Assembly (NCBI GenBank): GCA_031278025.1
Contig: JAITLF010000070.1
Location: forward strand, 1-5,697
DNA length: 5,697 nt
DNA from: Treponema sp.
Lineage (GTDB): Bacteria > Spirochaetota > Spirochaetia > Treponematales > Breznakiellaceae
Reading direction: 5' to 3'
This document shows, piece after piece, positions 1 through 5,697 of this stretch (positions are counted from its first letter, which is position 1; each line of letters opens with the position of its first letter). Under the pieces are notes generated by a model that was not told the DNA's origin, made no database searches, and saw nothing but the letters and a program-made list of their open reading frames with translations. The translations under genes and the position numbers were made by a program.

Positions 1-69
1 TTTTAAGTCAAAAAATTCAGCGCATAAAAAACACAAAATTAAGTATAACCATAAAGGCGATCCGGTTTT
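1..69 (+). promoter_or_regulatory. AT-rich leader upstream of the operon, possible promoter
   Basis: This stretch is much richer in A and T than the coding DNA that follows, as expected for an intergenic leader. TATAAC at 44-49 matches five of six bases of a sigma-70 -10 box, but I see no convincing -35 box at 16-18 bases upstream. AAAGG at 53-57 could serve as a weak ribosome binding site for the ATG at 70, at a spacing of 12 bases. I see no clear Fur-type 19-base palindrome. Part of the regulatory region may lie left of the window. Confidence 0.3.
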
Positions 70-1072
70 ATGTACCCCCCCCCCCCCCCCCCCGTTTCTA
101 GCGGCGGTCCTGCTGCTGCTGCTTGGGAGCGTAAACCTTGCCGCCGGAGGACAGCGTGAACCGCTAAGCTCCGGAACGGAGCCTGGGGCGGAAAGCCCCG
201 CCCCGGCGCAAGGCCCCCTGTACTGGCGGCTTGTCGAAGAAACCAATCCAAGCTACATCGTTGACGGCGCGGGCAACAGGGCCCCCCTGACGGCCTACCG
301 GCGGCTCATCGTTATATCTCCGGGGGCGGTGGAAGTCCTCTATATGATAGGCGCGGAATCCGCCGTCGCCGGGATCAGTTCCGGCCGGGACCCGGTCTGG
401 CCGGAGGACAAAACCGCCCTGCTTCCCAGCGTGGGGAACACGGCGCGGCCCAGCCTTGAGGCGATCATCGCCCTGGAACCGGACCTGGTCATTGGCAGCG
501 CCATGAACGCCGCGCTCATGGCGGATCTTGCCTCCCGGGGCTATACCGTACTCATCCACAACACCAATTCCCTGGCGGACATTTTTAACAGCGCCGTACT
601 GTTGGGAATGCTTACCGGGAAAGAGGCGGAGGCCCGCGCCCTGGCGGCGGAAAAACAGGCCCGGCTTGATTCCCTTAAAGCGGAATTGAAACGCAGCCCC
701 CTTAATCTGAAAGGGGCCTTCCTCTACTCCGCTAATCCCATTATGGCCTTTACTTCCGAATCCCTGCCCGGGGAAATCCTCGAAATCCTGGGGGTAGAAA
801 ATATCGCCGCCGGATTAAACGCCGCCCAGCCCATACTTTCCCCGGAGTACATTCTGTCCCAAAATCCCGATTTCCTGTTCGGCGCTATGGCCATAGCAAA
901 ACCCGAAGACATCCTTGCCGCGGATTCGGTGATCGGAAAAACCAGGGCGGGGATAGAAAAGAACATCCGCATCGTGCCCTCGTCGTTGTTCCTGCGCACC
1001 TCTCCCCGGATTGTGGAAAGCCTTCTGGAATTGTACGGGGAAATTAAAAAGTACGTAAAGCCGGGGGCATAG
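70..1072 (+). CDS. Periplasmic ABC substrate-binding protein (BtuF/FecB/HmuT type), apparently phase-OFF at a poly-C tract
   Basis: The product should bind a chelated iron or tetrapyrrole ligand in the periplasm and deliver it to an ABC permease (family periplasmic binding protein 2, PF01497). The frame that is open up to the TAG at 1070-1072 carries a signal-peptide core at 95-124 (FLAAVLLLLLG), then a Gly/Pro-rich spacer, then the family start RLIVISPGAVEVLY at 302-343. A SVGN...PSLEAIIALEPDLVIG block follows near 428-496, and a family-typical LRTSPRIVESLLELYG end near 991-1038. No lipobox Cys is visible, so the protein is probably soluble. This frame has no ATG, GTG or TTG before GTG 329, which would drop the signal peptide. 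ATG 70 lies one frame off across the C run. With 18 C's the product would be 333 residues, normal for the family, starting MYPPPPPPFLAAVL. As written, ATG 70 yields a 29-residue peptide ending at TGA 157-159. exbB starts 7 bases downstream. Heme, cobalamin and siderophore ligands cannot be told apart from this gene alone. Confidence 0.85.
75..93 (+). repeat. Homopolymeric tract of 19 C, candidate phase-variation switch
   Basis: Nineteen consecutive C's lie five bases after the A of ATG 70 and directly before the signal-peptide core of the binding protein. The ATG frame and the protein frame differ by one base, so a tract of 18 or 21 C's would give the full protein. With 19 the ATG frame stops at 157-159, and in the third register a TAG at 99-101 stops it at once. 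Long G or C runs placed in or just before reading frames are known slipped-strand switches in Neisseria, Campylobacter and Treponema. A miscounted homopolymer in the assembly is the main alternative. Confidence 0.9.
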
Positions 1073-1079
1073 CGCATAG

Positions 1080-1766
1080 ATGAAACGTTTTTTGGCATTT
1101 GTGGAATTCATGCATACCGGCGGACCGGTGAACTGGGTTATCGCGGGTTTATATGTTTTAGTACTTGCCGTTTTTTCGGAACGGATTATCTATTTTTTCC
1201 GCACCCGGTATAACAGGAACGGTGTTTTCAGGTCCCTTGAATCAGGCGACTCCCTGTTTCCCGGCGCGGCGAAGCGCGGTCAGCCCGCGCGGATTGCTGT
1301 TAGCTTTTTCAAACACATGGAGGAGCCGGGGCCGGTTTTGTCCGAGATCCTTGACCGGGAGGCGGCGGTTATCCGGGGGGAAATGGAACGGGGACTGGGC
1401 GTTCTGTCTTTTATCGGGACCGTCGCGCCTCTTTTGGGCCTGTTGGGGACCATTACCGGGCTTATGAACGCCTTTAGCCGGATAGAGGAACAAGGCTCCT
1501 CGGTGGATATAGCCTTTCTTTCCGGCGGTATTTGGGAGGCCATGATCACCACCGCCACAGGACTGGTTACCGCCATCTGCGCCTTAAGCTGCGGCAAATG
1601 GTTCGAGCATCTGTCGGCTTCCCGTCTGCGGGACATGAGTTTCGCGGCGTCCATCCTGAGCGAACAATTCCGCCGGGATATTTTAGGCGGCGCGGAGGAA
1701 ACCACGGGAAAGACGGCGGCCAGGACCGCGCCGCAAACCAGAAAACAGAATAAGGAAAGCGCCTGA
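1080..1766 (+). CDS. exbB: ExbB/TolQ/MotA-family proton channel subunit
   Basis: This inner-membrane protein forms the proton-conducting pentamer of the TonB motor, working with ExbD. The 228-residue product has the family layout of three membrane segments: about 17-38, 107-131 and 155-174. The region around residues 110-131 (IGTVAPLLGLLGTITGLMNA) is the hallmark of the second segment, with Thr124 in the place of the channel Thr of E. coli ExbB. EAMITTATGLVTAI (153-166) is the third segment, with Glu153 at the position of the conserved Glu. Residues 203-228 form a charged cytoplasmic tail rich in Lys, Arg and Thr. The gene starts 7 bases after the binding-protein stop, without a strong ribosome binding site, which suggests translational coupling. 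It ends one base before exbD. TolQ is the main alternative, but the tonB and receptor genes that follow favour ExbB. Confidence 0.93.
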   Translation: MKRFLAFVEFMHTGGPVNWVIAGLYVLVLAVFSERIIYFFRTRYNRNGVFRSLESGDSLFPGAAKRGQPARIAVSFFKHMEEPGPVLSEILDREAAVIRGEMERGLGVLSFIGTVAPLLGLLGTITGLMNAFSRIEEQGSSVDIAFLSGGIWEAMITTATGLVTAICALSCGKWFEHLSASRLRDMSFAASILSEQFRRDILGGAEETTGKTAARTAPQTRKQNKESA

Positions 1767-1767
1767 G

Positions 1768-2169
1768 ATGAAAACCTTTGGCCCCGGCCCTTCCCGGCGC
1801 ACGGAAATCAACATCACTTCCCTTATTGACGTGATCTTCATGCTGGTCATTTTTTTCATGATCGGTTCCACCTTTGAAAAACCGGCCCTGGCCGTTTCCC
1901 TGCCCACCGCCTCGTCCGGGGAAGCTACACGGCGGCAGATGCTTACCGTTTCCCTGGACGCCGGGGGACTCCTCTACCTGGAAGGGGAACGAATTGGGGA
2001 AGAGGCTCTAAAGCAACGGTTAACGGCATACAGCCGGGAGGAACCGGATCTGAGGGTCGCCCTGGATTGCGACGGCCGGTTGGCCTTTCAGCGGGTAACT
2101 GAAATCATGGATGTGCTTACCACAGCGGGGGTGCGTAATGTGGCAATTCGCCATGAACTTCCCCGGTAA
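1768..2169 (+). CDS. exbD: ExbD/TolR-family energy transducer
   Basis: ExbD partners with ExbB and carries the aspartate that couples proton flow to TonB movement. The 133-residue product is of usual family length. A short cytoplasmic N-terminus with the INITSLIDVIFMLVIFFMI signature leads into a single membrane helix (about 16-33). Asp21 corresponds to the essential Asp25 of E. coli ExbD. The rest is a periplasmic domain (about 56-130) with the typical alternation of strands and helices ending in GVRNVAI. The start ATG lies one base after the exbB stop and has a good ribosome binding site, AAGGAAAG at 1752-1759. The 3' end overlaps the start of tonB. TolR would look similar; the genetic context decides for ExbD. 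Confidence 0.93.
   Translation: MKTFGPGPSRRTEINITSLIDVIFMLVIFFMIGSTFEKPALAVSLPTASSGEATRRQMLTVSLDAGGLLYLEGERIGEEALKQRLTAYSREEPDLRVALDCDGRLAFQRVTEIMDVLTTAGVRNVAIRHELPR
2127..2131 (+). promoter_or_regulatory. Candidate ribosome binding site choosing the tonB start
   Basis: A GGGGG run inside the end of exbD lies six bases before ATG 2138. The in-frame alternatives at ATG 2111 and ATG 2153 have no purine-rich site at a suitable distance, so 2138 is the preferred start. The evidence is modest because G runs are common in this DNA. Confidence 0.45.
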
Positions 2170-2962
2170 CGGAGACCGCCGGACCGGTTTCGGCGCAGGG
2201 AACGGCGAGACCCGCCGGGGCAGCCGGCTCCCGGCCCTGGCCTGCTTTACGGCCATTGCGGCCCTGCATATTGTCTTTATTTCCGTGTTTGACCTTTTAA
2301 GGAAAAGCGAAAAGCCCTTTACGGAAACAAGGGAACTGTTTCTAACCCTGGAAGCCGCGGACAACAGCCCGGAGGAATCAGCGGAAGCGGCGCAGGAATT
2401 GCCCTTTCCCGCCGTCCCTTTACCGGAGGAGGAAGTTCCCTCCTTTGAACCGCTTCCCGAAGAAATCTCGCTTCCCCTGGAGGAATCCGGCATTACGTCT
2501 CCGGCTGAAGAAACCGGAGTAGCGGCGGCCCCCGCTACGGCGTCCTTTCCGGCGTCCGCCGAAGCCGCGCCGGTGAAGGCCGGAAATACGGGCGCGCCCG
2601 CAGATTCGCCGGAAGGTTTTGCTCCGCCGCGAAGCATGACCGATGCGGAATATCTGGCCCTGATCATGGACCGGCTGGAAAAAAACAAGGTCTATCCCCT
2701 GTCGGTACGCAAACGGGGTATTGAGGGGGATATTACGGCGGCTTTTACCATAAGGCGGGACGGAACCATCTCGGACTTGAGGCTGGCGGACCCGTCGGGC
2801 CACCGCTTCCTGGCACAGGCCGCCTTCGAGACAATCCGTTCCGCAAGTCCCTTCCCGGTTATGGAAGGCCGGGACGGGAATTATACCGTACAGGTAAGCA
2901 TCCGCTATCGCCTGGAAGATGAGGACCCGCGCACGGGTTCATACGCAAACCCAAAAAATTAA
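2138..2962 (+). CDS. tonB: TonB energy-transducing protein
   Basis: TonB spans the periplasm and pulls on the TonB box of outer-membrane receptors. From ATG 2138 the product is 274 residues. A basic cytoplasmic end (1-30) is followed by one membrane anchor (about 31-54). His44 lies in this helix, as does the functionally important His20 of E. coli TonB. Residues 70-165 are a disordered Pro, Glu and Ala-rich linker. The C-terminal TonB domain (about 167-262) shows the YP motif at 186-187, then VRKRGIEGDITAAFTIRRDG, a hydrophobic ETIRSASPFP helix end and a final strand VQVSIRYRL. The linker is acidic and lacks the Lys-Pro stretch of enteric TonB. The gene overlaps exbD by 32 bases and ends 16 bases before the receptor start, so it is probably the transducer dedicated to that receptor. 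The exact start (2111, 2138 or 2153) is uncertain. Confidence 0.9.
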   Translation: MWQFAMNFPGNGDRRTGFGAGNGETRRGSRLPALACFTAIAALHIVFISVFDLLRKSEKPFTETRELFLTLEAADNSPEESAEAAQELPFPAVPLPEEEVPSFEPLPEEISLPLEESGITSPAEETGVAAAPATASFPASAEAAPVKAGNTGAPADSPEGFAPPRSMTDAEYLALIMDRLEKNKVYPLSVRKRGIEGDITAAFTIRRDGTISDLRLADPSGHRFLAQAAFETIRSASPFPVMEGRDGNYTVQVSIRYRLEDEDPRTGSYANPKN

Positions 2963-2964
2963 CC

Positions 2965-2970
2965 GGAGGA
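2965..2970 (+). promoter_or_regulatory. Ribosome binding site of the receptor gene
   Basis: GGAGGA lies eight bases before ATG 2979. It rules out the in-frame ATG at 2970, which overlaps it, and fits a start that gives a clean signal peptide. Such a strong Shine-Dalgarno site is also a hint that the host is not a Bacteroidota member, where these sites are usually absent. Confidence 0.8.
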
Positions 2971-2978
2971 TGAATGAT

Positions 2979-4958
2979 ATGCGAAAAAAACTAAATATTT
3001 TTTTTACCATTTTGTTAGTATTAACTACCTTTTTGTATGCCCAGGAAGTTCCGGTTATGGTGGTAACCGGCGCAAAGGTGGAACAGGACATTGAAGAAAC
3101 CGTGGAAGCGGTGGAGGTGATCACCGAAGAAGAGATCGCCCAAATGGGGGCAAAAAATGTCGCCGAGGTAATGGCGAACATACCGGGGGTGGTGATCTAC
3201 GATCATCCCCAGGCCACCGTCATGATGCAGGGTTTTGAAGGGGCCTACGTAAAGGTACTGATCGACGGTATGGAAATTACCGGAGACACCGGCGGCGCCA
3301 CGCCGGTAAACATGATACCCGTTTCCGACATTGAACGGATAGAGATAATCCGGGGGGCCTCGTCGGTTCTCTACGGCTCCGATGCCATGGGCGGGGTAAT
3401 CAACATCATTACCAAAAAACCGGATCAGGGGAAGTTATCGCTCAAGACAAAACAGGAATTTTCTTCCAATATCCGCTACTACGGGGAAGGCTATATCGGT
3501 TATGCCAATACCCTTTTTGCCTTTTCTTTGGGAGGGTCCTTCGACTGGGACGATGGAAAGATCGTTCAACAAAGAAATCCCCGCAGGGAAACTGTTGACC
3601 TCTACGAGGTCCCCGCCGCCCGGTTGGGCTCCGTCCGGGCGGACGCCTCCTGGTATCATCCTGGGGGCGAACTGGCGCTGTACGGAAGCTGGATGGACTC
3701 GCTGCTCAACGTAAGCGCGGATATAGAAAACGGCTATGATTTTATGAATACCAAGATCGAGGGCGGCTTAAAGGAAACCTACCGTTTTTCCGACTTTGCC
3801 ATGCTGGACGGTTTCTTCAGTTACCGGCAGTTGGACTACGATGCCGACCGGATCAACTACAGCCATCATACGGCATCGGCTTATGCGGACAGCCTCTTTA
3901 GGGACATGGAGGGGGAAGCGCGTTTTTCCTGGGAACCGCTTATTTCCCACGCACTGCTTTTCGGCGTGAACGCCAAACGGGAGGCCCTGGAAAGCGATTC
4001 CTTTGACGCGGAAAAATCGGTTATCATGCTGAGCGTCTTCACCCAGGATACCTGGAACATCGGCGGCGCGGACAGGTTCCGTATCGTACCGGGCCTGCGT
4101 TTTGATTACCGGCCCCCCAATGATTCCGGCGAAGAACACATTTACAAACTAAGCCCCAAACTCAGTTTCCGGTATGATCCCACGGAGGCGCTTGTCCTGC
4201 GCCTTTCCTACGGCATGGGGTTCAAGACCCCCAGCCTGAAGCAGAATTACTGGTTCTTCTTCCACCCGGCGCCCTACAATTTCCTGATCAGGGGCAATCC
4301 CGATTTAACACCGGAGACCTCCCACGGCTTTAACCTGTCGGCCGACTATTCGCTTACAAAAGAGTTTACCGCCTCCGCGGGCGCGTACTTTAACTACATC
4401 TTCGACCTGATTGACGCCATCACGGTGGACGAAAACGGAGGTGCGGCCCCGAATCCTTCAACCGGGGAAATGCAGAACTACACTTCGGTCATGCAGTACC
4501 GGAATGTGGGCCGGGCCATAACTACGGGCGGGGATGTATCACTGCGGTATAACAGCAGCCGGGTTAAAACCGCGCTGACCTACAGCCTTACCCTGGCGAA
4601 AGAATTTGATGAGGAAACGAATGACTGGATCGATTTGGCGTCCCGCGTGCCCCATCAGATCAGCGCTAACATATCGTACCTTATTCCCGTTATCGAGACT
4701 TCCGTTCAGGCGCGGATAAACTGGAATTCCCCTCAGCTTATCAGTTATGCGGACCAAACTTATACCCCCGACTACCTTATGGTTGGTCTGCGGGTAGCGA
4801 AAACATTTTTCGGTGAAAGGCTGGAGATATACGGCGGCGTGCAAAACGCGCTTAACAACATTCATTTTGTTAAAAGTACGGAAAATCAAAACCAGGAGGA
4901 CTATTATGGCCTCCGGGACGGGATCGTTTTTAGTCTAGGGGCAAGTTTTAAGTGGTAA
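2979..4958 (+). CDS. TonB-dependent outer-membrane receptor, probable heme receptor (HmuR-like)
   Basis: This 659-residue protein should form a 22-strand outer-membrane barrel that imports a ligand using TonB energy. A signal peptide (1-21, cleavage after FLYA) comes first. A TonB-box-like segment PVMVVTG follows at 25-31. The plug domain (about 36-148) contains IPGVVI, VKVLIDGMEI, IERIEIIRGASSVLYGSDAMGGVINIIT and so is complete. The rest is barrel, ending SFKW with a terminal aromatic residue. In the barrel, FKTP (415-418), His429 and NPDL (440-443) follow the order of the FRAP/YRAP-His-NPDL signature known from heme receptors such as HemR and HmuR; His76 in the plug could be a second axial residue. 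The family is certain. Heme as ligand is inferred from this motif and from the HmuY-like neighbour; BtuB-like cobalamin or siderophore receptors share the FK.PS and GNP.L.PE patterns more loosely. Confidence 0.93.
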   Translation: MRKKLNIFFTILLVLTTFLYAQEVPVMVVTGAKVEQDIEETVEAVEVITEEEIAQMGAKNVAEVMANIPGVVIYDHPQATVMMQGFEGAYVKVLIDGMEITGDTGGATPVNMIPVSDIERIEIIRGASSVLYGSDAMGGVINIITKKPDQGKLSLKTKQEFSSNIRYYGEGYIGYANTLFAFSLGGSFDWDDGKIVQQRNPRRETVDLYEVPAARLGSVRADASWYHPGGELALYGSWMDSLLNVSADIENGYDFMNTKIEGGLKETYRFSDFAMLDGFFSYRQLDYDADRINYSHHTASAYADSLFRDMEGEARFSWEPLISHALLFGVNAKREALESDSFDAEKSVIMLSVFTQDTWNIGGADRFRIVPGLRFDYRPPNDSGEEHIYKLSPKLSFRYDPTEALVLRLSYGMGFKTPSLKQNYWFFFHPAPYNFLIRGNPDLTPETSHGFNLSADYSLTKEFTASAGAYFNYIFDLIDAITVDENGGAAPNPSTGEMQNYTSVMQYRNVGRAITTGGDVSLRYNSSRVKTALTYSLTLAKEFDEETNDWIDLASRVPHQISANISYLIPVIETSVQARINWNSPQLISYADQTYTPDYLMVGLRVAKTFFGERLEIYGGVQNALNNIHFVKSTENQNQEDYYGLRDGIVFSLGASFKW

Positions 4959-4962
4959 CTAT

Positions 4963-4976
4963 CCGCCTTGAGGCGG
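4963..4976 (+). other. Short hairpin just after the receptor stop codon
   Basis: CCGCC and GGCGG form a perfect five-base-pair stem with a TTGA loop, five bases after the receptor stop. It is not followed by a T run (the next bases are TACATATAAATT), so it does not qualify as a standard intrinsic terminator. It may weaken readthrough or protect the upstream message end. Confidence 0.4.
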
Positions 4977-5000
4977 TACATATAAATTGGGTGGTCCGGT

Positions 5001-5020
5001 AGTTTCAGCCGGCTGAGACT
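5001..5020. promoter_or_regulatory. 20-base near-perfect palindrome between receptor and lipoprotein genes
   Basis: AGTTTCAGCC and GGCTGAGACT are reverse complements at nine of ten positions, with no spacer; the one mismatch becomes a G-U pair in RNA. As DNA it has the shape of an operator for a dimeric regulator. As RNA it gives an eight-base-pair stem with a CCGG loop, followed by no T run, so it could be a processing or stabilising element. It sits 30 bases before the lipoprotein start codon. Confidence 0.5.
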
Positions 5021-5039
5021 GTGGGGCTGCTCCAAATAC

Positions 5040-5045
5040 AAGGAG
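5040..5045 (+). promoter_or_regulatory. Ribosome binding site of the lipoprotein gene
   Basis: AAGGAG lies five bases before ATG 5051 and fixes this start, which also yields a proper lipoprotein signal peptide. The bases CTCC at 5030-5033 could pair with GGAG at 5042-5045 across an eight-base loop, though the stem is only four pairs. Confidence 0.75.
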
Positions 5046-5050
5046 TTATT

Positions 5051-5697
5051 ATGATTTTTTCTAAACGGATGATGTTTTTAAACATCTTTCTCCTGGCCTT
5101 ATCGGCCTCGGTACTGTGGGTTTCCTGCGATCTGCTGACAGGGGACAACGGCGGCGACAATGGTAATAGCACGGGCAACGAAGGCGGTACGGGCAACGAA
5201 GGCGGCACGGGCAACGAAGGCGGCACGGGCAACGAAGGCGGCACGGGCAACGAGAACGGCAATGGCAACGGTAGTGGAGACGAAATTCAGGAAACGGTAA
5301 CCATCTCTTTTGCGGAGGGCGGCGATTATCAATATCCCCGCGATACCATCAACGTGGATTACAACAGCTCGAACAACGCGGTGTTCTTCGACTTTTCCAC
5401 CGGGACTAAAACCGTGCTGCCCCACGACTTCTTTGATATTGCCATAGACGCCGGCGGCAATATCATTGCAAATAGCGGCAGTTACGGATCCGGCGTTTGG
5501 GTGTACAAAACTGAAGAGATCGATATTGCCGGAGACTTTAGCGGAGAAGAAGATAAGGTCACGGAATACACCTTTAAGGATACGCTACCCGTGGCAAAGC
5601 TGTACGGCTATCAAAGCCAGCTAAATCCTCTGGGAAAGCTGGGGATGACGGCTTCGAATGTATGCCTGGTAAAAGTTCAACACAAAACCACCGACAC
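5051..5697 (+). CDS. HmuY-like surface lipoprotein, candidate heme-binding protein (3' end outside window)
   Basis: The reading frame runs from ATG 5051 off the right edge, giving 215 residues so far. A lipoprotein signal peptide (MIFSKRMMFLNIFLLALSAS then VLWVSC) ends at Cys26; the lipobox is relaxed, with Trp at -3. Residues 27-78 form a Gly, Asn, Glu and Thr-rich linker containing four copies of TGNEGG (41-64). From about residue 82 a folded domain follows. It includes AVFFDFSTGTK (110-120), FDIAIDAGGNIIANSG (128-143) and a Gly/Ser-rich loop ending VWVYKT (149-154). This order, strand plus W/F-D-I-A plus I..NSG plus Gly loop, resembles the HmuY family, whose members bind heme and pass it to the adjacent HmuR receptor. 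The resemblance is from memory of the family pattern, not a search. Candidate ligands are His125, Met199 and His211. The gene lies 92 bases after the receptor stop, as expected for a receptor-partner lipoprotein. If it is not HmuY, it is still a receptor-associated lipoprotein of unknown ligand. Confidence 0.8.
   Translation, partial: MIFSKRMMFLNIFLLALSASVLWVSCDLLTGDNGGDNGNSTGNEGGTGNEGGTGNEGGTGNEGGTGNENGNGNGSGDEIQETVTISFAEGGDYQYPRDTINVDYNSSNNAVFFDFSTGTKTVLPHDFFDIAIDAGGNIIANSGSYGSGVWVYKTEEIDIAGDFSGEEDKVTEYTFKDTLPVAKLYGYQSQLNPLGKLGMTASNVCLVKVQHKTTD
5171..5242 (+). repeat. Four tandem 18-base repeats in the lipoprotein linker
   Basis: Units start at 5171, 5189, 5207 and 5225, each reading ACGGGCAACGAAGGCGGY and coding TGNEGG; the only difference between units is the last base (T in the first, C in the rest). 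A fifth, degenerating copy starts at 5243 (TGNENG). Because the unit is 18 bases, copy-number change would lengthen or shorten the linker without shifting the frame. The near identity at the nucleotide level points to recent expansion. Confidence 0.92.

Noticed and set aside
110..124. CTG trinucleotide repeat as a second switch
   Set aside because: Four CTG codons simply encode the leucines of the signal-peptide core, and three-base changes would not alter the frame.
39..251. Minus-strand frame with a run of glycines
   Set aside because: It is the reverse reading of the C tract and low-complexity GC-rich sequence; no domain or ribosome binding site supports it.
329..1072. Binding protein starting at GTG 329
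   Set aside because: This start would cut into the family's first strand and drop the clear signal-peptide core at 95-124, which is in the same open frame. It is the first start codon in frame only because the C tract separates the real start.
2111..2137. tonB start at ATG 2111
   Set aside because: It would increase the overlap with exbD to 59 bases, adds residues with no family feature, and lacks a ribosome binding site at a proper distance.
2919..2978. Receptor start upstream of ATG 2979
   Set aside because: The extra residues overlap the end of tonB and would bury the signal peptide. GGAGGA at 2965-2970 fits ATG 2979 only.
4959..5000. Intrinsic terminator after the receptor gene
   Set aside because: The hairpin at 4963-4976 is only five pairs and has no T run after it.
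5171..5254. CRISPR array
   Set aside because: The repeats are contiguous 18-base coding units without spacers.
5005..5425. Minus-strand frames with Pro-Ser-Leu or Ala-Arg-Ala repeats
   Set aside because: They are the antisense reading of the 18-base repeats in the lipoprotein gene, without a convincing start site or known domain.

Overview
The window holds one plus-strand gene cluster that looks like a complete TonB-energised outer-membrane uptake locus, most likely for heme. In order: a periplasmic ABC-type substrate-binding protein (about 70-1072), exbB (1080-1766), exbD (1768-2169), tonB (2138-2962), a TonB-dependent outer-membrane receptor (2979-4958), and the 5' part of a lipoprotein (5051 to beyond the right edge) that resembles the HmuY heme-binding family. 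The first five genes are almost touching or overlap, so they read as one operon. A 92-base gap with inverted repeats separates the lipoprotein gene. No gene is supported on the minus strand.

The proposed flow is: surface lipoprotein captures heme, passes it to the receptor, the ExbB-ExbD-TonB motor powers import into the periplasm, and the binding protein carries it to an inner-membrane ABC permease. That permease and its ATPase are not in the window. The heme assignment is inference. It rests on the receptor's FKTP ... His ... NPDL arrangement, which matches the FRAP/YRAP-His-NPDL signature known in heme receptors, and on the HmuY-like pattern in the lipoprotein. Cobalamin or an iron chelate remains possible.

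The most notable feature is a run of 19 C's (75-93) at the very start of the binding-protein gene. The only plausible start codon (ATG at 70) lies just before it, and the signal-peptide core and the rest of the protein lie after it in a different frame. Losing one C (or gaining two) would join them; as written the gene is OFF. This has the form of a slipped-strand phase-variation switch, although a miscounted homopolymer in the assembly would look the same. A second length-variable tract, four in-frame 18-base repeats, sits at the other end of the locus in the lipoprotein linker.

Organism: a didermic bacterium with fairly high GC coding DNA and AT-rich gaps. Clear GGAGG-type ribosome binding sites argue against Bacteroidota, where HmuY/HmuR are best known. 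Poly-C/G switches, a relaxed lipobox and the overall style suggest a spirochaete such as a Treponema relative, but this is a weak guess from sequence feel, not a proven placement.
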